Shown: positions 12,479-22,059 of the stretch, piece by piece
Position numbering within the stretch: the first letter of the stretch is position 1
Layout of the letters: each line of letters opens with the position of its first letter
From: Mucor racemosus
Taxonomy: Eukaryota; Mucoromycota; Mucoromycetes; Mucorales; Mucoraceae
Length of the DNA stretch: 64,000 bases
Direction: 5' to 3'
Assembly: GCA_027405735.1 (NCBI GenBank)
Contig: JAPEHQ010000011.1
Coordinates: forward strand, 1,550,001 to 1,614,000
Notes under the pieces: generated by a model
The model's database searches: none
The model's input: the letters and a program-made list of their open reading frames with translations, nothing else
Told to the model about the DNA's origin: nothing
Program-made: the position numbers and the translations under genes

Positions 12479-12959
12479 ATGGCTTCACAATTCTATTGGA
12501 GAGCAGGCAGTATTTTAGGTAATAAGCGATAAATTATTTAGAATTTATTAAGTTTTTACATTGTAATGGTATACAATAGGTGCTTCTGGTATTGCTTTGG
12601 GCGCTTACGGTGCACATGGTCTTGTTAAAGTTGTAGGCGATAACCCAACTAAAATTAAGGTTCGCTATTTTTCGTATGTTAATGAAAGACATTTGTATTG
12701 ATATTTCATTTAGAATTGGGCTACTGCTGCTCATTTCCAAATTATCCATGGTGTCGCGCTTTTGGCATTATCCTCAATCCCTCCTAGTGTTCGTCGTATT
12801 CATCCTGCCGCTCAACCATTGATATTAGGTGGTACTGTCATGTTCAGCGGCACCATGTATCTTTTGACTCTTGACCGTGAAAAGTTCCGCTCATTGGGAC
12901 CCATAACACCATTGGGTGGTGTAGGCTTAATTCTTGGTTGGGCAGCTCTTATGCTTTGA
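12479..12959 (+). CDS. DUF423 / TMEM256-family small membrane protein
   Basis: Three exons, 12479-12518, 12580-12659 and 12714-12959; 121 residues. The N-terminus MASQFYWRAGSILG joins GASGIALGAYGAHGL, the signature of DUF423/TMEM256 proteins, and the rest contains further hydrophobic helices (ALLALSSIP, GGTVMFSGTMYLLTL, GGVGLILGWAALML). The whole protein is close to the usual size (~110-125). Molecular function of the family is unknown; eukaryotic members are predicted membrane proteins. The second intron donor GTTCGC is unusual; an alternative in-frame donor (GTTAAT) lies 21 bp downstream and would add seven residues. Confidence 0.85.
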
Positions 12960-13282
12960 ATAGCTATTTCCTATTCTACTTGGTTGCTTGATTAAGGTTA
13001 TTCTCAAGTAAGATCTTATTTCAACTTTCAACCCAACTCAAGTGACAAATGTAGACATTTATTTTCGTTAACTAAAATGCCCAATAACTCTTGGTCGAGG
13101 AAAATCCTCTTTTTAAATATGTAAAATATATGAACTTATCTGATAAAATAGTGTCTTTTAATATACACTCGAATTACAGCATATATCCTCTATTATTTTG
13201 TGTCGAAGTCCTCGGAAGTCCCGGAAGTCCCCTACACGATTAGAACCCAGTATGCTAATAAGCTCACTTATTTGAGAAACAA

Positions 13283-13308
13283 CCGTAAATAAGTGCACTT
13301 ATTTACGG
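13283..13308. repeat. Perfect 26-bp palindrome near the Crypton end
   Basis: The sequence from 13283 to 13308 is its own reverse complement, centred on GTGCAC with arms CCGTAAATAA / TTATTTACGG. It lies about 90 bp from the element edge and downstream of the recombinase gene. The second unit has the same palindrome at 16189-16214. It could bind a recombinase dimer or help 3' end formation. Confidence 0.8.
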
Positions 13309-13526
13309 ATCAAGTCCCCAGGGAAAAAATAATAAATTTATGTCAATACAATCATGGCAAGATCGACTTTATTTTGTAAAATGTTATGCTTAGACTTCAA
13401 TATGATATTATGATACTTGTTGTATTTACAGTAAGCTGAATGATGTTTATTTATTGAATATATATGTATATATATAAAAATAATAATAAAATATAAAGAA
13501 ATGCAAAGAAAGAATAGAAAAAGCTA

Positions 13527-15886
13527 TTACAATGAGCCATCATTGACTCCAAAGATTTCAATTTTGTTATTCGCCAACCAATGCAACGAGTATCCTTTCT
13601 GTGATCTTCTTCGTTCTGCAATATTTACTGCAGTTTCTAAACTAATGTTCCTTTTCATGGCGTAATCCTCGATTGTCTTGATGATAAGTTTTCTTCTATT
13701 GAAGAACTTCTTTTCCTTCTCTGCTCGTCTCCATCTTGTTCCAAACTTTTCTTCCAAATCTTGTACCGCATATCCACCGCACAAACTATGTTTCCACTCT
13801 CTCCACAAGTCTTTGATGGACACAATTCCTCGACTCATTTGGTAATGTGGTACCTTTTCTGTAACTTCAAGAGAATTTGATGATGATGAGGATAATGTTG
13901 GTGGTTGTGGATTGGAATTTGACATCAAGTTTTGTTGTGGTTTTGTGGTTGCTGAGATGTGAGATTGGCCATTTTGTAAATCTGGTAAGTTCACGCTGAG
14001 GTTTATACTTGCTTGACCTGTAATTAGACGGGTTATATAATCATTAGTTGTTTCTTGAGTAGTGAGATGATCATTCAATTTTGAAGAAAGGTCATTATGC
14101 ATTATGCGTATCTTTTCCTCTAAAATTGGAACACAACGTTGGAGCAAAATGTTTGCAGGGTCATTGTTATCTTTCATGATCACTGTCATGCGTCTTTGAA
14201 GAAGATTTATTAGTTTATACTATATAAAACACAAACAAGTGCTTACTCTTTATATTCTAAAAACATAGGATTAGAAAACAATTCATTTTGCCATAATGGA
14301 TGATTGGGGAATTTCTCCATCATCACAATTGAATCTTGAATAATAATTTTTCTCAATATAAAAAACAGTTGAAAGCAAGCTTTTGCAGCCACGGTAACTT
14401 CCATAGGGTCACCATTATTCTTACCAACATTCTTAGCTAGTAATCGATCGTTCCATTCATCCAGTAGAGGAAAAATCAACTTGGTCAAATCTTCAGGAGG
14501 ATCCAGTGAGGCCCTGGGAATGTAAAATTGTCCTTGCTGAATAGTAAAACCCGCCATTGCTCGCATTGCTTCCCTGGGCAAACCAGTAAGGTAAGCACCA
14601 TTCATTGTTGTGTTATTCCAACGACCGAGACGACGAATTTGGTCTTCGTGAACACCAGCAAGATCAGCCATCCTCGCAGAAGAGCCACGGTTTATATGTG
14701 TTTTTGTTTTAGAGAAAATTTTTGCTCCATCTAATCCTCTTATAACGGCATCACGATGGCTGTTGTAGCTCCAGATTTTCTTTAAATCCTGGTTATCAGA
14801 TTTAAAAAGCTTTATAAAATACCAATTATGAGAAGTAGTGAAGTCGGGAAACGGCTCATTCTCAACATGAAAACGCCAAAACAAATATAGGCCAAGAGAC
14901 ATTATAGGGCAAATTTCAACGCGAGTGTTACGGATGCAGCCACCAAGTTCCAAGCGGTTATTTTTGTTTGTTTTTCCCTGTCGCAACACCATCACCAGAG
15001 CAGGACATTCTATGTCAGGCCTGATACTCTCATTATCTAAATTAACTGTTTGAAAATCTGTCAATTCAGCATGCCTGATAGATTGTCCTCGTAGTAGAAA
15101 ATAATGGGAGAAAAGAAATGCGGCAGCATCTCTCAAGTTTTCTCCATGATTTCTTTGGCTATTCAAATAGAACTGTATGACATTTGCTACTTGATCTAAT
15201 GAAGTATAACCATCGGCAAGTGTTCCTTCTCCACGATCTTCGCAATTAGATCTTTTGGTCTGGAATTCTCGTTCTTTAGCACTTTTCAATACGCTTGCAA
15301 TTACTTTTCTTGGATTTTTATTACAATTTATTTTCTTTATAACTTGTGTCTTGTATAGATCTGTAATTGCTGCTATGTATTGTTCGACAGTTGAAAATTT
15401 GATTCTTTGAGCTGCTTTTGTTTTCGTTTTTCTGCGAGAGAAACGATTTAAAACCTGGGATAATAAGGGCGTACAAGACAGTTAGTATCAAAAGCTAAAG
15501 TCATTAGCAATATTCTTTGCTTTCACCTCCTTGTGTAGAAAATAATTTAATTTTTCCCCAGAAACAATTCCTCTTTGCAATTTATCTTCATGTACAAAGG
15601 TTTTCTCTGCCCATGTAAGAAACTCTTTAGCTTTCGCTGAATATGCTTTTTTAGTGTTTATGGGCCTATTATCTTGAGCTTGTTCAGCAGTAATTTCAAG
15701 ACTCCTTGCCATGTCATATATTACATTGGAACCATCATTTTGGTTGTTGTCAACCATATCAGTATTGACCGTATCAATATCATTAGTGACAATCATATTG
15801 ATCATATCAATATCATTATCAATCAAGGTAGAAGATGAAGCGGACATTCTACTATCAATAGATGCAGCTGCAGTTTTCTTAGTCAT
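13527..15886 (-). CDS. Crypton tyrosine recombinase with GCR1_C DNA-binding domain (unit 1)
   Basis: Three exons: 15886-15527, 15454-14247, 14193-13527; 744 residues. Introns have good signals: TACTAAC branch site then CCCAG for intron 1, GTAAGC donor and CTAAT branch for intron 2. Tyrosine-recombinase residues, by my numbering: Arg at 242 or 247 (LLRGQSIR), Lys 281 (RQGKTN), H373-x-x-R376 (THINRGSS), Trp 399 (GRWNN) and nucleophile Tyr 408 (NGAYLTG). The C-terminal part (about 637-704, KVPHYQMSRGIVSIKDLWRE) matches the GCR1_C DNA-binding fold found in fungal Cryptons. No stop or frameshift interrupts it, so it could be active. Cryptons are thought to move by site-specific recombination through a circular intermediate. 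Confidence 0.88.
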
Positions 15887-16096
15887 TGTATAAGTGGATT
15901 ATTCTTTTTCAAATGGTTTGTTTATTATTTATTTGTTAAAATTAAGAATATTCTCTTCGATGACAGCTCTCAGTAATATTTATTTGTGAAACATTTCATG
16001 CAGAAAGCTGATCATAAGACATTTATTGATTTGAAGTCCCTCATTAGGGTGGGACTTGAGTCCGGGACTCAGTATGCGAACTTGAAGATAAGTCCC

Positions 16097-19002
16097 TATT
16101 ATTTTGTGTCGAAGTCCTCGGAAGTCCCGGAAGTCCCCTACACGATTAGAACCCAGTATGCTAATAAGCTCACTTATTTGAGAAACAACCGTAAATAAGT
16201 GCACTTATTTACGGATCAAGTCCCCAGGGAAAAAATAATAAATTTATGTCAATACAATCATGGCAAGATCGACTTTATTTTGTAAAATGTTATGCTTAGA
16301 CTTCAATATGATATTATGATACTTGTTGTATTTACAGTAAGCTGAATGATGTTTATTTATTGAATATATATGTATATATATAAAAATAATAATAAAATAT
16401 AAAGAAATGCAAAGAAAGAATAGAAAAAGCTATTACAATGAGCCATCATTGACTCCAAAGATTTCAATTTTGTTATTCGCCAACCAATGCAACGAGTATC
16501 CTTTCTGTGATCTTCTTCGTTCTGCAATATTTACTGCAGTTTCTAAACTAATGTTCCTTTTCATGGCGTAATCCTCGATTGTCTTGATGATAAGTTTTCT
16601 TCTATTGAAGAACTTCTTTTCCTTCTCTGCTCGTCTCCATCTTGTTCCAAACTTTTCTTCCAAATCTTGTACCGCATATCCACCGCACAAACTATGTTTC
16701 CACTCTCTCCACAAGTCTTTGATGGACACAATTCCTCGACTCATTTGGTAATGTGGTACCTTTTCTGTAACTTCAAGAGAATTTGATGATGATGAGGATA
16801 ATGTTGGTGGTTGTGGATTGGAATTTGACATCAAGTTTTGTTGTGGTTTTGTGGTTGCTGAGATGTGAGATTGGCCATTTTGTAAATCTGGTAAGTTCAC
16901 GCTGAGGTTTATACTTGCTTGACCTGTAATTAGACGGGTTATATAATCATTAGTTGTTTCTTGAGTAGTGAGATGATCATTCAATTTTGAAGAAAGGTCA
17001 TTATGCATTATGCGTATCTTTTCCTCTAAAATTGGAACACAACGTTGGAGCAAAATGTTTGCAGGGTCATTGTTATCTTTCATGATCACTGTCATGCGTC
17101 TTTGAAGAAGATTTATTAGTTTATACTATATAAAACACAAACAAGTGCTTACTCTTTATATTCTAAAAACATAGGATTAGAAAACAATTCATTTTGCCAT
17201 AATGGATGATTGGGGAATTTCTCCATCATCACAATTGAATCTTGAATAATAATTTTTCTCAATATAAAAAACAGTTGAAAGCAAGCTTTTGCAGCCACGG
17301 TAACTTCCATAGGGTCACCATTATTCTTACCAACATTCTTAGCTAGTAATCGATCGTTCCATTCATCCAGTAGAGGAAAAATCAACTTGGTCAAATCTTC
17401 AGGAGGATCCAGTGAGGCCCTGGGAATGTAAAATTGTCCTTGCTGAATAGTAAAACCCGCCATTGCTCGCATTGCTTCCCTGGGCAAACCAGTAAGGTAA
17501 GCACCATTCATTGTTGTGTTATTCCAACGACCGAGACGACGAATTTGGTCTTCGTGAACACCAGCAAGATCAGCCATCCTCGCAGAAGAGCCACGGTTTA
17601 TATGTGTTTTTGTTTTAGAGAAAATTTTTGCTCCATCTAATCCTCTTATAACGGCATCACGATGGCTGTTGTAGCTCCAGATTTTCTTTAAATCCTGGTT
17701 ATCAGATTTAAAAAGCTTTATAAAATACCAATTATGAGAAGTAGTGAAGTCGGGAAACGGCTCATTCTCAACATGAAAACGCCAAAACAAATATAGGCCA
17801 AGAGACATTATAGGGCAAATTTCAACGCGAGTGTTACGGATGCAGCCACCAAGTTCCAAGCGGTTATTTTTGTTTGTTTTTCCCTGTCGCAACACCATCA
17901 CCAGAGCAGGACATTCTATGTCAGGCCTGATACTCTCATTATCTAAATTAACTGTTTGAAAATCTGTCAATTCAGCATGCCTGATAGATTGTCCTCGTAG
18001 TAGAAAATAATGGGAGAAAAGAAATGCGGCAGCATCTCTCAAGTTTTCTCCATGATTTCTTTGGCTATTCAAATAGAACTGTATGACATTTGCTACTTGA
18101 TCTAATGAAGTATAACCATCGGCAAGTGTTCCTTCTCCACGATCTTCGCAATTAGATCTTTTGGTCTGGAATTCTCGTTCTTTAGCACTTTTCAATACGC
18201 TTGCAATTACTTTTCTTGGATTTTTATTACAATTTATTTTCTTTATAACTTGTGTCTTGTATAGATCTGTAATTGCTGCTATGTATTGTTCGACAGTTGA
18301 AAATTTGATTCTTTGAGCTGCTTTTGTTTTCGTTTTTCTGCGAGAGAAACGATTTAAAACCTGGGATAATAAGGGCGTACAAGACAGTTAGTATCAAAAG
18401 CTAAAGTCATTAGCAATATTCTTTGCTTTCACCTCCTTGTGTAGAAAATAATTTAATTTTTCCCCAGAAACAATTCCTCTTTGCAATTTATCTTCATGTA
18501 CAAAGGTTTTCTCTGCCCATGTAAGAAACTCTTTAGCTTTCGCTGAATATGCTTTTTTAGTGTTTATGGGCCTATTATCTTGAGCTTGTTCAGCAGTAAT
18601 TTCAAGACTCCTTGCCATGTCATATATTACATTGGAACCATCATTTTGGTTGTTGTCAACCATATCAGTATTGACCGTATCAATATCATTAGTGACAATC
18701 ATATTGATCATATCAATATCATTATCAATCAAGGTAGAAGATGAAGCGGACATTCTACTATCAATAGATGCAGCTGCAGTTTTCTTAGTCATTGTATAAG
18801 TGGATTATTCTTTTTCAAATGGTTTGTTTATTATTTATTTGTTAAAATTAAGAATATTCTCTTCGATGACAGCTCTCAGTAATATTTATTTGTGAAACAT
18901 TTCATGCAGAAAGCTGATCATAAGACATTTATTGATTTGAAGTCCCTCATTAGGGTGGGACTTGAGTCCGGGACTCAGTATGCGAACTTGAAGATAAGTC
19001 CC
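16097..19002 (-). mobile_element. Crypton-type transposon, tandem unit 2
   Basis: Exact 2,906-bp offset from unit 1 in every landmark I checked: all three exons, the palindrome, the end motifs and the core. I saw no base difference in the stretches compared, so the duplication is very recent or kept identical. The right edge is the core at 19003-19012, after which the sequence changes to CGTCAAATG, an older repeat (family A-like). Confidence 0.85.
16433..18792 (-). CDS. Crypton tyrosine recombinase with GCR1_C domain (unit 2)
   Basis: Same three-exon gene as in unit 1, shifted by 2,906 bp: 18792-18433, 18360-17153, 17099-16433; 744 residues with the same R, K, H-x-x-R, W, Y catalytic set and the same GCR1_C region. 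Because the units are head to tail, transcription of this copy runs toward the promoter of unit 1, and read-through would pass the internal junction core. Confidence 0.87.
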
Positions 19003-19012
19003 TATTATTTTG
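19003..19012. other. Crypton attachment-like core, right boundary
   Basis: Third copy of TATTATTTTG. Left boundary reads CCTC-core-TGTC, internal junction TCCC-core-TGTC, right boundary TCCC-core-CGTC. This is the pattern expected when circular DNA recombines with a short matching site: outer cores hybrid, inner core element-only. The predicted empty site is ATATATCCTC-core-CGTCAAATG. Confidence 0.7.
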
Positions 19013-19672
19013 CGTCAAATGAAACCTTTTAGACGCGTGGTTTTCTTTATGATCACTGCTTGATTTTTACTTTTTCAATGAAAAACGACAAAATAGGGAT
19101 TTACGTAAATGTACTGGAGATGTGCTAATTAAACACAATGTTTTGATATATTAAATTACTATTGTTCACTATAAGATAGAATAAATCCCTTAAAGAATTG
19201 AATTTAGGGTTTCACTGTTTTACCACTGCTAAAATTAAAAACTTTGAACCTTCATATCTCTACGAAAAACTAAGCTATACTAACACTTTCTAATAATAAA
19301 ACTTACTTGCTTTGATGCACTCTATAACATATTTCAGTACGAAAAATGCAACTAAAGGGTTCATCAATGGCTCGATTGATAGATAATATTATTGTGCATA
19401 ATTTGCATTACTTATATTTAAAATATGCTTATAGAAAGTGTTATGTATCTTCAAAAAACCTCAAGAATTTCAATTGCATTTTACGCAAAATTTAAGGTAA
19501 CAAATCTGTCTAAATTTTATTTAGATGAATGCAGAATCCAAAACTGTACAAAAACCATTTATTACGTTAGGTCGACTTCCTTTGCAGTTCATGAGCTATC
19601 AAAACATTTTGTTTTTGAATCATTTTTGGACCATTTTTACAAATCAATTTTAGACCCCAGTTATCATAGAAA

Positions 19673-20157
19673 CTGCAGTAAAATATGGGTGTAAAAAGCG
19701 ATAAAGAATACTGTTAAAATCCTTTTTTATTAAAATATGGATAATGTGCAATAAAATGGTTATTCTACGTCTCTATTTATATTATTTGGTGATTATTTAC
19801 TATCTTGCAATTGCATTGCAATTGTCAACGATTCCATTAATTTTTAGTATAAATGTTGGGTTGTTTGGTTATTGATTTGGTGGATCAAGAACGGTGTTTT
19901 AAATATAGTTTGTCAATCATGCTTTCAGAACAGCCCTTACTTGTTCTACTTGATAAGCATGTACTTTTTGTATCTTTTATTTACGATATCCCACATTACT
20001 TTAGTATTTTAGCATCTCTTATTTGAGTATTATACCCTTGCTATCTTTATGCAATTGTCTATTTACTATATAGTCTTATCTTTGATAGCATGGTTTCAAA
20101 TAAGATGACATTTAATTTAGGTATTTTATGATGGGAATCTAGCTTAGTTCACTCCAG
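19673..20157. mobile_element. 485-bp MITE, copy 1
   Basis: Ends CTGCAGTAAAAT and (reverse complement of the right end) CTGGAGTGAACT form imperfect terminal inverted repeats. It is flanked by AAA at 19670-19672 and 20158-20160. The uninterrupted family A copy at ~6790 has the same spacing without the insert, supporting a 3-bp target duplication. A second copy of exactly 485 bp lies inverted at 53951-54435. No coding capacity. Confidence 0.75.
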
Positions 20158-20983
20158 AAACAAAGCTGTAATATGAACTATTATTTTGATTATCTCGACG
20201 AAAAATCAATATTTTTTGCTGAAACAAAAATTGCAGAGTAGTTTTGAGCTGGATCTATCTTTTGAGTACAAAAAATTAATACCTCAATTTAAGTGCTCAA
20301 TTTTTCATAACCAATTTTAGATCGATCCTAGTCAATAGTCTAGTCAATATTTGGCCAGTGCGCTTATATGCTGATATTATTATTTCTATTTTCCGAGAGA
20401 TATCAATAGTGTATAGAAGAAAGAAGGAAAATACATACATCTGCGTTGAATATTTTACTTAATTTGATTCAATATTGGTTGAAGCTTTTCGAAAACCATT
20501 TAAAACTCACTTTTCACAACCACTACGGCCGAACTATTATGCTTCCCATAGGCATAATAATCTGCACAGATGGACAGAATAAAAAATTTTGTGCAGATCA
20601 GGCAGCCCAGATGATCAGAGCAATGAGGCCAAGGTTTTTTAGTCAATTTATTAAAGTATATCAATCATAATATAATTAATAATGAAGATAATTTGAATGG
20701 TTTAAAGCAGACGTGAGTTACTCTGATTCAACAGAATTGCTTTATTGACGAGATATACCGATTTGAAATTTGGGGTTTGAAAGAGTTCTGCACATGTTCT
20801 TCTTTCGGGGACCAAATGGGAACAACGACAGTAACCTGTTTGGGAACACTAAACGTATTTATGCCTTTGTAAATTCCTGTTTGTAACACACAAAATCTTT
20901 TTTCCTCTCTACTCTTTCCTCAGCTCTTTTATTCACGTTTAAAACTACAACAAAAAGACGAATATTTTTTTATAAACTGAAAT

Positions 20984-21516
20984 TGTCGTATATTTTCAGG
21001 ATTGATAAATAGTACTTAAAAAAGAATACAATTATAAAAGAATGAGTAATTAATCAGTTCTTTAACTGTATAATAAAAACAAGATATCGTTTATTTAGAT
21101 GTAAAAGTATGGCCTTTTATATTGATTTGACATTGAGATCCTGAGATGTAATTTAAGGCACTATTGAACCATTGGATCTGTTTGATAGTAATCTATGGAT
21201 TGAAATGGATCAATCATAATTTAACCGTTCTTGCAGAGCTTGTGAGTTGTCTTGTTTCAATGCTGCGCTAAATATGCTTGGATGTTGATTTGATAACTAC
21301 TTGATTGGTTAACTGCTGGGATGAAATAATGTGGTGTCATAATTGAGGTCGAAGCGTTCTTGGTAATTACTGGATTAAACTTGATATGCTAGGAGTTTCT
21401 TATATCCGATATCAAGACTTGCACTTCAATACATGTCGTAGTCAATAGATTGTAAGATGTATTGATAATGTAGAAGGTGATAATGTATGATACTAGTAGG
21501 TGGAATACAACAGAAC
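20984..21516 (-). mobile_element. Solo LTR, family C, copy 1 (inside CACTA copy B1)
   Basis: About 530 bp, reverse orientation, TGTCGTATATTTTCAGG at its left edge and GGAATACAACA at the right (so TGTTG...CGACA in its own sense). It is absent at the matching point of CACTA copy B3 (~49237-49245). GAAAT occurs at 20979-20983 and 21517-21521, a plausible 5-bp duplication, although four bases (GAAC) sit between the TG/CA-type end and the duplicate. Related LTRs are at 42846-43377 and 53367-53906. Confidence 0.7.
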
Positions 21517-21945
21517 GAAATCAAAAAGCAGATACAAGTCCATGTTTTCCCTATTTTTTATTTGGAAATAAATTATTAATTGTTAATCTTAGGGCGCATT
21601 ATATTATATTTTTCGAACAAAAAAAGCATCTAGTAGGACTTAATCATTTTGTTCCATTATCTACGTTATAATCAATGCTTTTTTGGTCTAAAGTCAATAT
21701 CTACCTGGATAAAAACTGGTGATTATAAAAGTACAGTATGTATAGCATCATTGACTTGATTTGAATGAATGAATAAACTCATGTTAGTCTATTTAGTGTC
21801 CAACTCCTAAGAAGAAGAGGAACACAAGTTGTTGTCTTGTATATCACTATCAATTATCAAAGGTACACCATAATTATTATTACTTATTAGCTTGTTATTA
21901 ATAATTGATTTTATTAATAAATCAATTTTTATAGGTCAAAAGTAA

Positions 21946-22059
21946 GTTTGTTCTGGTAAAGCATTGAATAAATTGGTTTGGGACAAAGAGGGTAAAAAGG
22001 TGGCGGCAATAGGTTCCAGTGATGACCATGTTTATGTTTATGTTTACGATATTGGAGAG
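21946..22059 (+). pseudogene. Captured dynein intermediate chain WD40 fragment in CACTA copy B1
   Basis: Open frame reading ...SGKALNKLVWDKEGKKVAA then IGSSDDHVYVYVYDIGE and stopping at a GTAAG donor. The sense resembles the C-terminal WD repeat of cytoplasmic dynein intermediate chain, where similar ALN-x-W-x-x-x-G-(R/K)-x-x-A-x-G-x-S-D-G-x-V-x-V-Y-D words occur. There is no start codon or upstream exons, so it cannot be a working gene here. Confidence 0.6.

Larger units (their letters stand above)
13191..16096 (-). mobile_element. Crypton-type tyrosine recombinase transposon, tandem unit 1
   Basis: First of two head-to-tail 2,906-bp units. The unit begins with the 10-bp core TATTATTTTG (13191-13200), which recurs at 16097-16106 and 19003-19012. 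There are no long terminal inverted repeats, as expected for Cryptons. Left-end DNA carries several AAGTCC motifs (GAAGTCCTCGGAAGTCCCGG) and a CCCAGTATGC motif; the right end has AAGTCC/GGACTT in both orientations and CTCAGTATGC. These are candidate recombinase-binding sites. The unit encodes one intact three-exon gene. Confidence 0.85.

Noticed and set aside
15488..15526. Stop codon at the end of the first Crypton exon as evidence of decay
   Set aside because: The stop is inside an intron with a TACTAAC branch site and CCCAG acceptor; splicing gives a continuous protein.
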